A DNA stretch of 37,563 bases from NCBI GenBank assembly GCA_948444795.1, contig CAOJUX010000011.1, positions 1 through 37,563 of the forward strand, in the 5' to 3' direction. Below the pieces are notes generated by a model that did not search any database, was not told the DNA's origin, and saw only the letters and a program-made list of their open reading frames with translations. Position numbers and translations under genes: made by a program. Numbering within the stretch: position 1 is the stretch's first letter; each line of letters begins with the position of its first letter. Of this stretch, positions 7,796 through 16,639 are shown in pieces. Origin of the DNA: an uncultured Erysipelotrichaceae bacterium. GTDB lineage: Bacteria > Bacillota_I > Bacilli_A > RF39 > UBA660.

Positions 7796-9658
7796 TTAAA
7801 AGCCATGGCCGCCTCCGCCGCCTCCACCGAAGCCGCCGCCGCTAGAAAATCCTCCACCAAAACCACTACCACTTGATGAATTCATATTAGTAATTGCTGT
7901 TCTATTAGCATTTACTGTTGAAGATATTGAATTTGATAATGAATTAAAAATATAAAAATCCATAAATGTTGGAGTATTTACATAAATTCCTTCAGTTTGC
8001 ATTTCATTTATTTTTACATTCATTGCTTTTGATACTTTATCAGCTATTCCAAAAACAGTAGCATAAACCATATATTTATCCCATAAAGATATTTCAGGTA
8101 ACTCTTTTACTTTAAAATCTCCAAAATCAATTAAAAATTTTTTAAAAGCTTTCCATTTGCAAAAGTGATCATTACCTTTAATAGTTCTTTTAGTAAATGT
8201 AGTTGTATAAATAAAGAATATTATTCCTGCAATTAAACTTGCATAAATAAATATATTATCCACATCAAAAGAAATCGAAATTACCACTATTAATACAGCA
8301 AAAGCCAAAGTAAGTGCTCCTATACAAGTGGCAGTTCCTTTTTTCTCGAAAAAATTTTGTTCTTTCCCATCTTTAATAACTTTAGACTTCCATGAAGAAT
8401 ATTTACTTGAGAATTTTTCACATGTTTTAGAACTTTTGGCATAAGATTTTAAATCACTTGTGCTAAATTTATTATCAGATCCAACTGTCTCGAATAAAAA
8501 ACTTACTAAATACTTTTCTGTATCATTTAAATTATTAGTATTTTTTAAAGTAAATAAATATTCTTTTTTCTTTTTATCGCTAGCTATTTCTTCTAAAGTA
8601 ATATTTTTTTTATAAACCAAATTCATAATTGCTGCAGATAAAGCATTAGGTGTAATATTTTTATTAAATAAGTAATCTACAACCTCTACATTATAATCAT
8701 CTATAAAATCACGATAATAATCAGTATTTAAAGTATTTGGATATTCTTTATCATATTTAATATAAGTATATATCCATATAATTATTAAAAATATATAATA
8801 AAGAATAGCTACTACCATCATAATTATTTTTTTATTTTTTTGAGCTTGCCTTTTTTTATTAGCAATATCTGCCCTTTCTTGTTCAACTTTTAATATTTCT
8901 AAAAAAGCATCATTCCCACTTTTTTTAGAAATGTTATCACTATTCACCAAATTTTTTGCAAATGTTGATCTAATATCTACACTGCTATAAGAATTTAAAC
9001 GATCAATATTTGCTTCCAAATAACTATCGTATTTATTAATATTACCATTTAAATCACCATGAGCCCAAACTCTGAAATTATCACTTTCATCTACCCTTGG
9101 TAAATTAACTCTTATATTTAAATTTCTAATAACATCATCGTATTCTTCTCCAATAAATGTCCAATAAAGTTCTGCAATATCATTATGGAGAACAACAACA
9201 TCTTTTATGATATAACTAAGTTTAAAAGCAACTTTTTCATCATCACTTCTAAAATACATCTTATAGCTATTTCCATTTATAATAGCAGTTTTTATAAACC
9301 CATTATTGGCAGCAACTCCACTTTTTAAAGTTTTAAAATCCGAGTCATTAAAAGTTGCAAAAGAAACATCTTTAACTTTTTTAGCTTCTATTTTAGAAAG
9401 TTCTATTCCTGATGCATTATAAATTTTATTATTACTATAACTATCATCATTTAAAGCATCATTTTTATAAACTATATCTCTTATATAGCCATTAAAAGTC
9501 CCATCAAGAACTATTAATTCTTCTACCTCTAAATCTCCATTATCTAATATATTAGCATTGATATAATAATCAGTTATATCATAGTCTACATCACTTGCAA
9601 TTACTATACTCGGTATTAATAAGCATAAAGCTATTAAACTATAAACTATTTTTTTCAT
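7796..9658 (-). CDS. DUF2207 membrane protein with Gly-rich tail
   Basis: A 620-residue protein with an N-terminal signal peptide (MKKIVYSLIALCLLIPSIVIA). An extracellular beta-rich domain (about 22-245) contains the DUF2207-like DYDITDYYINANILDNGDLE opening. A transmembrane helix lies near 275-298, a cytosolic region follows, and a second pair of helices sits near 440-485. The chain ends in a Gly/Ser tail, SGFGGGFSSGGGFGGGGG, then HGF. DUF2207 proteins are widely found next to lemA and their biochemical role is unsettled. Here lemA is immediately upstream, 38 bases away. The tail is encoded by a GC-rich run unlike the surrounding DNA. SD AGGAG precedes ATG 9658. Confidence 0.85.
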   Translation of the reverse strand: MKKIVYSLIALCLLIPSIVIASDVDYDITDYYINANILDNGDLEVEELIVLDGTFNGYIRDIVYKNDALNDDSYSNNKIYNASGIELSKIEAKKVKDVSFATFNDSDFKTLKSGVAANNGFIKTAIINGNSYKMYFRSDDEKVAFKLSYIIKDVVVLHNDIAELYWTFIGEEYDDVIRNLNIRVNLPRVDESDNFRVWAHGDLNGNINKYDSYLEANIDRLNSYSSVDIRSTFAKNLVNSDNISKKSGNDAFLEILKVEQERADIANKKRQAQKNKKIIMMVVAILYYIFLIIIWIYTYIKYDKEYPNTLNTDYYRDFIDDYNVEVVDYLFNKNITPNALSAAIMNLVYKKNITLEEIASDKKKKEYLFTLKNTNNLNDTEKYLVSFLFETVGSDNKFSTSDLKSYAKSSKTCEKFSSKYSSWKSKVIKDGKEQNFFEKKGTATCIGALTLAFAVLIVVISISFDVDNIFIYASLIAGIIFFIYTTTFTKRTIKGNDHFCKWKAFKKFLIDFGDFKVKELPEISLWDKYMVYATVFGIADKVSKAMNVKINEMQTEGIYVNTPTFMDFYIFNSLSNSISSTVNANRTAITNMNSSSGSGFGGGFSSGGGFGGGGGGGHGF

Positions 9659-9696
9659 AACATTACTCCTACTAAAAGAAAATTTTAAGCCTTGAC

Positions 9697-10245
9697 TTAA
9701 AATTTAACTTGAACATTTTTTCTTTCTTCTTCATTTGCTTCAAAGAAAGATTCTTTTTGAAATTTAAATAAAGATGCTACTATATTACTAGGTACTACCT
9801 CAATTTTATTATTATACTTTAAAACAGTATCATTATAAAATTGTCTAGCACTAGCAATCTTTCCTTCAGTATCATGAAGTTCATCTTGCATACTTATAAA
9901 ATTTTCATTAGCCTTTAAATCAGGATAAGATTCTGATAAAGCAAATAACTTAGAAACAGTAGCTTCAAGCATATTATTTGCCTCCATAACATCCTCTTTA
10001 GTTCCTGCTGAAAGATATGTATTTCTAGCTTTTATTACATCTTCCAAAGTACTTTTCTCATGTTTTGTATAGCCTTTTATAGTTTCCACTAAATTAGGTA
10101 TTAAATCAAATCTTCTTTTTAGTTGAACATCAATTTGTGACCATTGATCCTTTACTCTATTACGAAGTACAACAAGTTTATTATATGTTGCAATAAACCA
10201 TAATATAATTAATATTACTATAGCTAAAATTATCCATTTAAACAT
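9697..10245 (-). CDS. lemA: LemA family membrane protein
   Basis: A 182-residue protein of typical LemA length. One N-terminal transmembrane helix (residues 2-20) is followed by a long helical-bundle domain with the family signature [20 protein letters not shown], then [15 protein letters not shown]. The usual topology is a short outer N-terminus and the helical bundle inside the cell. Function in the family is poorly defined. Association with DUF2207 or other envelope proteins is common, and the DUF2207 gene follows directly. SD AAAAGGAGTGG precedes ATG 10245. A good promoter lies upstream (10266-10294), so lemA-DUF2207 form an operon. Confidence 0.92.
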   Translation of the reverse strand: MFKWIILAIVILIILWFIATYNKLVVLRNRVKDQWSQIDVQLKRRFDLIPNLVETIKGYTKHEKSTLEDVIKARNTYLSAGTKEDVMEANNMLEATVSKLFALSESYPDLKANENFISMQDELHDTEGKIASARQFYNDTVLKYNNKIEVVPSNIVASLFKFQKESFFEANEEERKNVQVKF

Positions 10246-10265
10246 TTTAATCCACTCCTTTTCTT

Positions 10266-10294
10266 ATAATAACATAAGTCATCATATTTGACAA
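10266..10294 (-). promoter_or_regulatory. Sigma-A promoter for lemA-DUF2207
   Basis: On the minus strand: TTGTCA (10294-10289), a 17-base spacer, then TATTAT (10271-10266). It sits in the short divergent region shared with the DUF368 gene. Confidence 0.7.
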
Positions 10295-10322
10295 TAAAAC
10301 ATATTATTAATTGGTGAAATTT

Positions 10323-11111
10323 ATGTATATTAAAACTGGTTTTTTAATTGGCCTTACAAGTTTAATTCCTGGCATTAGTGGAGGAACTATTCTAGTATTA
10401 CTTGGTAATTATAACGATATTTTTTCTTGTATAGCAGACTTTAAAAATAATTACAAAAATTTATTAAAAATTATTTTAGGGATTATTTTAGGGGCAGTTC
10501 TATTTTCTAGAATAATTGAACTTTTATTTTATTATTTGCCTAATGGTACTTTAATTGTTTTTTCATCTTTAATAATATTATCCTTACCAAAACTTATTAA
10601 ACAAGAGAATTTTAAAATAAATATATTCTTCTTTTTATTAGGAGCTTTTTTAATTTATTTTCTAGAAATCATAACAGGAGAATTTTCTTTACTAGAACCC
10701 GCCTTTTCTTTAAACATCATATTTTTAATAACATTTCTTATTTATGGTGCTATTGATGGTTTTTTCACAATAATTCCAGGTATATCTGGCTCCATGATTA
10801 TGATGATTTTAGGTCCATACTTTTTATACAATTTCTTTTTAGCAAATCTATCTTTTACCAACTTAATTTATATAATCCCTCTATTATTTTATTTTATAGG
10901 AGACATGATAGGTTTATTTTTAGGCAGTAAAGTATCTTTGTTTTGTTTAAAAAAAATACCCAATATATTTATGAGTATTATATTAGGTATGGTTCTAATA
11001 AGTTCTATAATTTTAATACCTAAACTTGAATTTTCCAATTTAAATATTTTAAAATATTTATTATTTTTTACTATTGGTCTTATTTTATATAAAATAACTA
11101 ATCAAAATTAA
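10323..11111 (+). CDS. DUF368 polyprenyl-phosphate transporter (PopT-like)
   Basis: The only convincing plus-strand gene. It encodes 262 residues of almost continuous hydrophobic helices (about eight), with the family's repeated signature: GLTSLIPGISGGTILVLLG near the N-terminus and FFTIIPGISGSMIMMILGPY in the second half. DUF368 proteins have been shown in other bacteria to recycle undecaprenyl phosphate across the membrane, the lipid carrier used by MraY and by surface polysaccharide synthesis. That fits the envelope genes in this window. A TTG at 10311 is in frame, but GGTGAAATTT places the start at ATG 10323. The 3' end overlaps the convergent metallophosphoesterase gene by 14 bases. Confidence 0.85.
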   Translation: MYIKTGFLIGLTSLIPGISGGTILVLLGNYNDIFSCIADFKNNYKNLLKIILGIILGAVLFSRIIELLFYYLPNGTLIVFSSLIILSLPKLIKQENFKINIFFFLLGAFLIYFLEIITGEFSLLEPAFSLNIIFLITFLIYGAIDGFFTIIPGISGSMIMMILGPYFLYNFFLANLSFTNLIYIIPLLFYFIGDMIGLFLGSKVSLFCLKKIPNIFMSIILGMVLISSIILIPKLEFSNLNILKYLLFFTIGLILYKITNQN

Positions 11112-12273
11112 TTTTTATAAAAGTTATTTCAGAATCTGTTAGAACTCTCATATTAGGTCCAAATAGTCCTATTCCACTAGTAGTTATACTATTCATATTA
11201 TTTATTTTTTTTATACCATAACTATTATCAAATTTCAATTTCATTATATATTGTAAAGGGAAAATTTGGCCATTATGAGTATGGCCCGATAAATCTAAAT
11301 CAACTGAAGCTTCGCTTAATTCTTCTAATTCCCTAGGCTGATGATCAACAACGATAATAGGCTTATTTTTATCTAAATTAGCAGTTATTTCTTTAGGAGA
11401 TCTTCTCCTAGTTATTCCTCTATTAGGTCTTGAATAATCAGGTCTTCCATAAATATACACATCATCATTAATTAAAACTGATGAATCCTTTAAAAGAGTG
11501 ACATTAGCCTCTTTTAGAAGTTTATCCATTAATATATTACTTTCCTTCTTATGCCTATCTTTAAATGTAAAACCAGCTAATATTTTCTCTTCAATATCAT
11601 GATTTCCATAAACAGCATACACCCCATATTTAGATTTAATATTGCTAAATAATTCTTTTATTTTCGAAGGATTATCAATAGCGTTATATTCATTATCAAA
11701 TATATCACCTGCCATTATGACTACATCTGCATTTAAAGCATTTATTTTATCAACCATTTTACTAATATGTTTACTAGTTATATTATAGCCAACATGTAAA
11801 TCAGCAACCATTGCTATATTAAGAGAATCCATATTTATTTTTTTATGAATATCTACTTCATAAGTTTTTAATTTAATAACTCTAGCATTAATAATTCCAT
11901 AAAGACTTACACTACTTACTAAAAAAATTAAAATAAAACCGCTAATTGCATATATTTTATCTGTATCATGCTTAATGATTTCTTTATATAATACTTTTTT
12001 TAAAATAAGGGCTATTATTAAAAATAACAATACATAAATAACTATTCCAAACCAATAATTTCCTATAAAATATAAAAAACGGCGTAATTTTGGTAGCTTA
12101 ATTAAAAAAGCAACTAAAAATGAAGAAGAAAGAAATATTTGAATAACAAGTAAAATACCACTAAAAATTTTATAATTAAAATACTTATTAAATATATATA
12201 GCCATTTTACCATTAATTTAAATAAAAAATAATTAAATACTAAATAAAAAGGTATAATTATCAAAGCTATCAT
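11098..12273 (-). CDS. Membrane-anchored metallophosphoesterase (YaeI/YkuE type)
   Basis: A 391-residue protein with four N-terminal transmembrane helices (about 1-20, 36-58, 70-92, 108-128), then a calcineurin-like phosphoesterase domain. Metal-binding motifs are all present: ADLH (D158, H160), GDIFD (189-193), GNHD (223-226), VVDHQP and GHTHNGQ (330-336). Relatives act on UDP-linked lipid precursors or other phosphodiesters at the membrane. The exact substrate cannot be inferred. SD AAAGGGTGA lies six bases before ATG 12273. It overlaps the convergent DUF368 gene at its 3' end, so antisense effects between the two are possible. Confidence 0.88.
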   Translation of the reverse strand: MIALIIIPFYLVFNYFLFKLMVKWLYIFNKYFNYKIFSGILLVIQIFLSSSFLVAFLIKLPKLRRFLYFIGNYWFGIVIYVLLFLIIALILKKVLYKEIIKHDTDKIYAISGFILIFLVSSVSLYGIINARVIKLKTYEVDIHKKINMDSLNIAMVADLHVGYNITSKHISKMVDKINALNADVVIMAGDIFDNEYNAIDNPSKIKELFSNIKSKYGVYAVYGNHDIEEKILAGFTFKDRHKKESNILMDKLLKEANVTLLKDSSVLINDDVYIYGRPDYSRPNRGITRRRSPKEITANLDKNKPIIVVDHQPRELEELSEASVDLDLSGHTHNGQIFPLQYIMKLKFDNSYGIKKINNMNSITTSGIGLFGPNMRVLTDSEITFIKINFD

Positions 12274-12315
12274 ATATATTCACCCTTTACATTATATATT
12301 TAATTCATCTTATAT

Positions 12316-13494
12316 TCAATATTTTGGTATTTTATTTGACATATATGTATTAAATTTATATTTTAAATCAAAATTAAATATTTTTTTTATATTTTTATGA
12401 GCTGATAACTTAGTTTTTACATAATTAAGCATATTTAAATATTCTTCACCTTTGGCATTAAATAAAGATATATAAGATTCCCTCATTTTTCTTTCTAACT
12501 CATTAAATTCTAATATAATTATATTATATTCTCTCATAAATTCTTTTTTTGATTTTTTCATATAATAAACTTTATAAAGATAATCATATTCTAAAGGTTC
12601 TAAATAATCTTCTAAATATATCAAAATAACTTTATCATGAAAATTTATGGGTTCAGTATCAAAATTCATAATTTTTTTAACGTCTAAAGCCATATCTTTA
12701 TCTAAAATATTTGAATCTTTAATTTTTTTTAAAATTTTATGATAAAGACTATAAATATTATTTGCACTTGTTCCTAAAACAGAAGCGATTAACTTAACCT
12801 TGTCTAAATTATCATTGATAATCATATGATAAATAATATAATAATCATAGCTAGATAAAAATTTTTTTAACTTATAAAATAATATTTTATTATCTATTTC
12901 AGAATTAATAATACTATATTTAAAATCATCTAAACCTACTTTTTCTGTCATTTTTATGTCATCTTCATCTACCAAATCACTATCTAAATATATAGGGATA
13001 TTCTGATAATACATAGCATTTAGTATATCTTTAATTTCATTTTCACTTGTATTAAGAGCCAAGCAAACCTCTTTCAAAGATGGATATTTTTGATAAGTTT
13101 CTTCATAGCGCTTAATATATCTAAGGTATTTATTATATAATTCAATTTTATTGTAAGATAAATTTACTAAATTCCTATTTTTACGATAATATCTATTAAT
13201 ATTACTACAAATACTTTTCACAGCATATGTAGAAAATTTTATATCCTTTTCCATATCAAAATTATCTATAGCTTTTATTAACGCTGTTACTCCTTCATTA
13301 TATAAATCACCATAATATAAATTTGATTTATCAACTCCTATTTTTCTTAAGGAAAAATCTATTAAACCTAAATTATGATTAATAAGTACATTTTTGACCT
13401 CTATATTATAACTATTAGCATATTCTCTCAAAAGCCTTTCATTTTCACTTTCACATAAATCTTTACATTTATCTTTAGCTTTAACTTCTATCAT
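12316..13494 (-). CDS. Divergent sigma-70-like factor with C-terminal extension
   Basis: A 392-residue protein. A region 2-like segment lies at about residues 40-110: LIDFSLRKIGVDKSNLYYGD, then YNEGVTALIKAIDNFD, then KFSTYAVKSICSNINRYYRK. This resembles the core-binding and -10-recognition helices of sigma-70 proteins. A region 3-like stretch follows (PSLKEVCLALNTSENEIKDI), then a region 4-like HTH near 215-255 (DKVKLIASVLGTSANNIYSL). The last 130 or so residues have no counterpart I recognise and contain another possible HTH. Region 1.1 is absent. It is transcribed from a strong consensus promoter. It may direct transcription of a specific gene set, or have drifted to another regulatory role. 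Confidence 0.65.
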   Translation of the reverse strand: MIEVKAKDKCKDLCESENERLLREYANSYNIEVKNVLINHNLGLIDFSLRKIGVDKSNLYYGDLYNEGVTALIKAIDNFDMEKDIKFSTYAVKSICSNINRYYRKNRNLVNLSYNKIELYNKYLRYIKRYEETYQKYPSLKEVCLALNTSENEIKDILNAMYYQNIPIYLDSDLVDEDDIKMTEKVGLDDFKYSIINSEIDNKILFYKLKKFLSSYDYYIIYHMIINDNLDKVKLIASVLGTSANNIYSLYHKILKKIKDSNILDKDMALDVKKIMNFDTEPINFHDKVILIYLEDYLEPLEYDYLYKVYYMKKSKKEFMREYNIIILEFNELERKMRESYISLFNAKGEEYLNMLNYVKTKLSAHKNIKKIFNFDLKYKFNTYMSNKIPKY

Positions 13495-13521
13495 TTATTC
13501 TATCCCCTTAAATTAGATAGT

Positions 13522-13551
13522 ATTCTAGCATAACCCCTACTCCAATGTCAA
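13522..13551 (-). promoter_or_regulatory. Strong sigma-A promoter for the sigma-like gene
   Basis: On the minus strand: TTGACA (13551-13546), an 18-base spacer ending in TATGC, then TAGAAT (13527-13522), giving a perfect -35 and an extended -10. Transcription should start near 13515, about 20 bases before ATG 13494, with AAGGGGAT as SD. Confidence 0.8.
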
Positions 13552-13569
13552 ATAGAATAAAAAAAATAA

Positions 13570-13995
13570 CTAATATTTATCAGCTATTTCATCTATTACT
13601 TCCACTTCTGTTTCTATCGCTTGTTTAAATTTACGTTTAAAATTAACTACTCTTCTTTGTAATTCTTCAGCATCTCTTTCAATTTCTTTATATTTAATTA
13701 ATGCCTCATTTACTATACGAGAAGCATTCCTTTTGGCTTCATTTACAATTGATTGACCTTCTTCTTTAGCAAGTTTCTTCATCTCTCTAGAAGTATCCTC
13801 AGCAACTGATATAGTTTTATTAAGAATATCTTCTAAATCTTCATATTTAGTATTCTTCTTTTTTAATATTTCAATTTCATTATCCTGAGTTTTTAGTTTA
13901 TTAAGCATAGATTCAAATTCATTTGTAACATTAATTATAAATTTATTTACTTCTTCTTTATTATATCCATTAATACTACTACTAAATTTTTTCAT
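13570..13995 (-). CDS. divIVA: DivIVA-domain cell division/polarity protein
   Basis: About 141 residues. The N-terminus has the DivIVA membrane-binding motif (FSSSINGYNKEEVNKFI), followed by a long coiled coil with many Glu/Lys/Asn heptads. It is shorter than Bacillus DivIVA (164 aa). DivIVA proteins bind negatively curved membrane at poles and septa and recruit division or envelope factors. The start is ATG 13995, because AGAGGTG lies eight bases upstream; an earlier in-frame ATG at 14016 has no SD. It lies 34 bases after sepF, the same order as in Bacillus, supporting a sepF-divIVA division operon. Confidence 0.88.
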   Translation of the reverse strand: MKKFSSSINGYNKEEVNKFIINVTNEFESMLNKLKTQDNEIEILKKKNTKYEDLEDILNKTISVAEDTSREMKKLAKEEGQSIVNEAKRNASRIVNEALIKYKEIERDAEELQRRVVNFKRKFKQAIETEVEVIDEIADKY

Positions 13996-14029
13996 ATGCT
14001 TAACACCTCTTTTCAAAACAATAGATTTA

Positions 14030-14437
14030 TTACCATTCTATTTCAGTTTCATCTTTACTATTTTTTTCAGTATCATCAGTTATCTTGCCCTGAATATTTA
14101 CATTTTTGGGAGTACATAAATAAATCCCTACACCTATTTTTTGCATCTTACCACCAATTGAGTATATACACCCACTTAAAAAATCTATTATTCTTTTAGC
14201 TTGAGCTGATGTAACCCTTTTTAAATTAACTACAACACTATTTCTATTTTTTAAATGATCTGCTATTTGTTGACTTTCAGAATAAGCACGTGGCTCCATT
14301 AAAATCATTTTATTACCAGTCTTATCTGCTTCTTTTAATGCTTCATCTTCACTAACTGAATAATATTCATCTTCAGTTCCCATTAAATTATCTTCTTCTT
14401 CATCTGCAAATAATTTTTTTAATTTACTTAATGCCAT
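14030..14437 (-). CDS. sepF: SepF cell division protein
   Basis: A 135-residue protein with an N-terminal amphipathic segment (LSKLKKLFADEEED), an acidic linker, then the SepF core at about 42-115. The core includes KMILMEPRAYSESQQIADHL, then VVVNLKRVTSAQAKRIIDFL and SGCIYSIGGKMQKIGVGIYL. SepF polymerises, binds the FtsZ C-terminal tail and tethers the Z-ring to the membrane through the amphipathic helix. Length and motifs are normal. It is transcribed from the promoter at 14474-14502, and divIVA follows on the same transcript. Confidence 0.94.
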   Translation of the reverse strand: MALSKLKKLFADEEEDNLMGTEDEYYSVSEDEALKEADKTGNKMILMEPRAYSESQQIADHLKNRNSVVVNLKRVTSAQAKRIIDFLSGCIYSIGGKMQKIGVGIYLCTPKNVNIQGKITDDTEKNSKDETEIEW

Positions 14438-14473
14438 ATAAAAATCCTCTTTCTGTTATTTTATTTCTATTTA

Positions 14474-14502
14474 ATAATATCAAATTATTTTATAATTTTC
14501 AA
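14474..14502 (-). promoter_or_regulatory. Sigma-A promoter for sepF-divIVA
   Basis: On the minus strand: TTGAAA (14502-14497), a 17-base spacer, then TATTAT (14479-14474). It is placed between the glyS terminator and ATG 14437. Confidence 0.7.
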
Positions 14503-14512
14503 TTAGTTTTAA

Positions 14513-14546
14513 GAAAAAAATATATATACCAATTATTGGCACATAT
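14513..14546 (-). terminator. Terminator of glyS
   Basis: On the minus strand, ATATATGTGCCAA and TTGGTATATATAT pair (with two G-U) around a 3-base loop, followed by seven T's. It starts immediately past the glyS stop at 14549. Confidence 0.8.
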
Positions 14547-14548
14547 AT

Positions 14549-15925
14549 CTAAAAATTTATTTTATTATTAATATATTCTGCAACTTCATTGACTTTCATT
14601 TTAATTTGTTCCATTGTATCTCTATCTCTTACTGTTACAGTCTCATCATTAATAGTTTCATCATCTATAGTTATACAAAATGGTGTACCAATTGCATCAC
14701 TTCTTCTGTATCTTTTACCAATAGATGCGGTCTCATCATATGAACACATAAATTCCTTACATAAAACTGCATAAACATCATTTGCTTTTTCACTATGTAA
14801 TTTTTTTATAAGAGGCAAAATTGTCGCTTTATAAGGAGCAAGAGCTGGATGAATTTTTAATACTTCTCTTTCTTCTCCACCATCTAAAGTCTCTTTTTCA
14901 TAAGCATTAACCAAAAAGGCAAGTAATGCTCTATCAAGGCCAATAGAAGGCTCTATAACATATGGCAAATATTTTTCGTTTGTTTCTGGATCTAAATATC
15001 TTAAATCAACACCTGAATGTTCCATATGAACAGATAAATCATAATCAGTACGATCAGCAATGCCCCATAATTCTCCCCAACCAAAAGGATATTTAAACTC
15101 TATATCAGTAGTTGCTTTACTATAAAAAGATAATTCTTCTTTAGCATGATCACGATATCTTAAATTTTCTTTTTTTATTCCTAAACTTTTTAAAAAATCA
15201 ATACAATAATTTTTATAATATCCAAACCACTCTAAATCCGTTCCAGGTTTGCAAAAAAATTCAAGTTCCATTTGTTCAAATTCACGAGTTCTAAAAGTAA
15301 AATTACCTGGTGTTATTTCATTTCTAAAAGCTTTTCCTGTTTGAGCAATACCAAAAGGAACTTTAGCCCTCATACTCCTTTGAACATTTAAAAAATTCAA
15401 AAATATTCCTTGAGCTGTTTCTCCTCGTAAATAAACTTTTGATTTAGTATCTTCAGTGACCCCAATATGAGTTTCAAATAATAAGTTAAATTTTCTAATT
15501 GAAGTAAAATCACATTTACCACATTTAGGACAAGGAATTTTATTTTCGAAAATAAAATTTTCTAATTTTTCATTTTCCCAATTATCTCCAGTTTCTTCTC
15601 CATTTGTAAAATCTTCAATTAATTTATCCGCTCTATGTCTTGATTTACATGATTTACAATCAATTAAAGGATCATTAAAATTAGTTACATGACCACTTGC
15701 TACCCATACTTCTGGATTCATTAAAATAGCGGAATCAAGCCCATAATTATATGGATTTTCTTGAACAAATTTTTTAAACCAGCATTTACGAATATTTTCT
15801 TTAAGTTCACGTCCTAATGGACCATAATCCCAAGTATTAGCAAGCCCATTATAAATTTCACTTCCTTGAAATATAAAGCCATATCCTTTAGCATAATTAA
15901 CAATCGTATCCATATTTATTTTCAT
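14549..15925 (-). CDS. glyS: Glycyl-tRNA synthetase, single-chain class II
   Basis: About 458 residues, the dimeric (eukaryote/archaea-like) class II GlyRS rather than the alpha2beta2 GlyQ/GlyS type. The N-terminus [20 protein letters not shown], then WDYGPLG, is diagnostic. A CxxC pair (CKSC and CPKC) forms the zinc-binding insert. Class II motifs 2 and 3 are seen at [20 protein letters not shown] and in the [10 protein letters not shown] region. The C-terminal anticodon-binding domain begins near [11 protein letters not shown]. It charges tRNA-Gly with glycine. An ATG at 15952 is in frame, but GAGGAGAG plus seven bases selects ATG 15925. Expression is controlled by the T-box leader at 15941-16065. 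Confidence 0.94.
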   Translation of the reverse strand: MKINMDTIVNYAKGYGFIFQGSEIYNGLANTWDYGPLGRELKENIRKCWFKKFVQENPYNYGLDSAILMNPEVWVASGHVTNFNDPLIDCKSCKSRHRADKLIEDFTNGEETGDNWENEKLENFIFENKIPCPKCGKCDFTSIRKFNLLFETHIGVTEDTKSKVYLRGETAQGIFLNFLNVQRSMRAKVPFGIAQTGKAFRNEITPGNFTFRTREFEQMELEFFCKPGTDLEWFGYYKNYCIDFLKSLGIKKENLRYRDHAKEELSFYSKATTDIEFKYPFGWGELWGIADRTDYDLSVHMEHSGVDLRYLDPETNEKYLPYVIEPSIGLDRALLAFLVNAYEKETLDGGEEREVLKIHPALAPYKATILPLIKKLHSEKANDVYAVLCKEFMCSYDETASIGKRYRRSDAIGTPFCITIDDETINDETVTVRDRDTMEQIKMKVNEVAEYINNKINF

Positions 15926-15940
15926 AATATATCTCTCCTC

Positions 15941-16065
15941 TTTAAAAAACACTAAAGAATGCTTAAGGGACGATTATTATACCGCGGTTCCACCCTTATT
16001 ATTCTCTAGTGAATCACTCTATTTTATATAGCTGCTGAGTTTTCCACACTCGTCATCACTTGTAT
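15941..16065 (-). promoter_or_regulatory. T-box leader of glyS with very short 5' domain
   Basis: On the minus strand, the canonical T-box GGGTGGAACCGCGG (about 15982-15995) is followed by CGTCCCTT, which pairs with AAGGG to form the antiterminator; TGGA binds the uncharged tRNA NCCA end. AGAAT/ATTCT flank it, and GTTTTTT follows as terminator tract. The promoter places the 5' end at about 16065, so only about 65 nt precede the T-box. The one clear 5' hairpin (16051-16037) is GAGT/ACTC with a loop holding GGA, a glycine codon. A TGATGA element precedes it. AGTG/CACT (about 16007-16017) may be Stem III. Canonical Stem I would need roughly 90 nt. Confidence 0.85.
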
Positions 16066-16071
16066 ATATAG

Positions 16072-16100
16072 ATTATATGCTAAAAATATTTAAAAATCAA
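16072..16100 (-). promoter_or_regulatory. Sigma-A promoter for glyS
   Basis: On the minus strand: TTGATT (16100-16095), an exact 17-base spacer, then the perfect -10 TATAAT (16077-16072). It fixes the 5' end of the T-box leader at about 16065. Confidence 0.85.
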
Positions 16101-16150
16101 TATTTGTTAATTAAATTGTTAATCATTAGTTAAAATGTCACCACTTATCA

Positions 16151-16639
16151 TTAGTAATAATCTAAATATTTTTTTATAATTTTATATTCCTCTATTAATT
16201 CAACATCTTTTATCTGGCAATTAGCAGGAGAAGTACTATTAAGACAAATAACATCTAAATGAATTTTATCTTTAAAATACTTTTGATAATATTTATATGC
16301 AGTTTTGCCAGTTGTAAATATTACTTTAATATTACTTTCTTTAATTATTTTTTTTATATTATTTGGTTTTTCTTTCTTTATACTAGAATCACTAGATTTA
16401 TTAATATCACATACCTTTAAAATATCCCAAAGCGCAATATGTTTATCAAGTAAAAATCTTTTTTTATCATCGATTTTTTCATTAAATACCCTCTCTAAAG
16501 TAGGCCAAAATCTATTTTGAGGATGAGCATAATAAAAGCCTTGTTCTCTTGATTTTTCGCTTGGCATAGAGCCTAAGATTAAAATTTCAGAATTAGTATC
16601 ATATATGGGATCTAAATTATGTTTAACTTTCATTTTCAT
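16151..16639 (-). CDS. DNA-deoxyinosine glycosylase, UDG family 6
   Basis: A 162-residue protein of the uracil-DNA glycosylase superfamily. GSMPSEKSREQGFYYAHPQN, then RFW (24-44), is the catalytic motif of the hypoxanthine-DNA glycosylase (HDG) subfamily. The C-terminal motif NSTSPAN matches the usual STSPAN. The enzyme removes deaminated bases (hypoxanthine) from DNA to start base-excision repair. The start overlaps the upstream glycosyltransferase stop by 17 bases. ATG 16639, or the second ATG at 16633 with AAAGGATG as SD, are both possible. It shares the transcript of the polysaccharide cluster but has no obvious link to it. Confidence 0.85.
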   Translation of the reverse strand: MKMKVKHNLDPIYDTNSEILILGSMPSEKSREQGFYYAHPQNRFWPTLERVFNEKIDDKKRFLLDKHIALWDILKVCDINKSSDSSIKKEKPNNIKKIIKESNIKVIFTTGKTAYKYYQKYFKDKIHLDVICLNSTSPANCQIKDVELIEEYKIIKKYLDYY

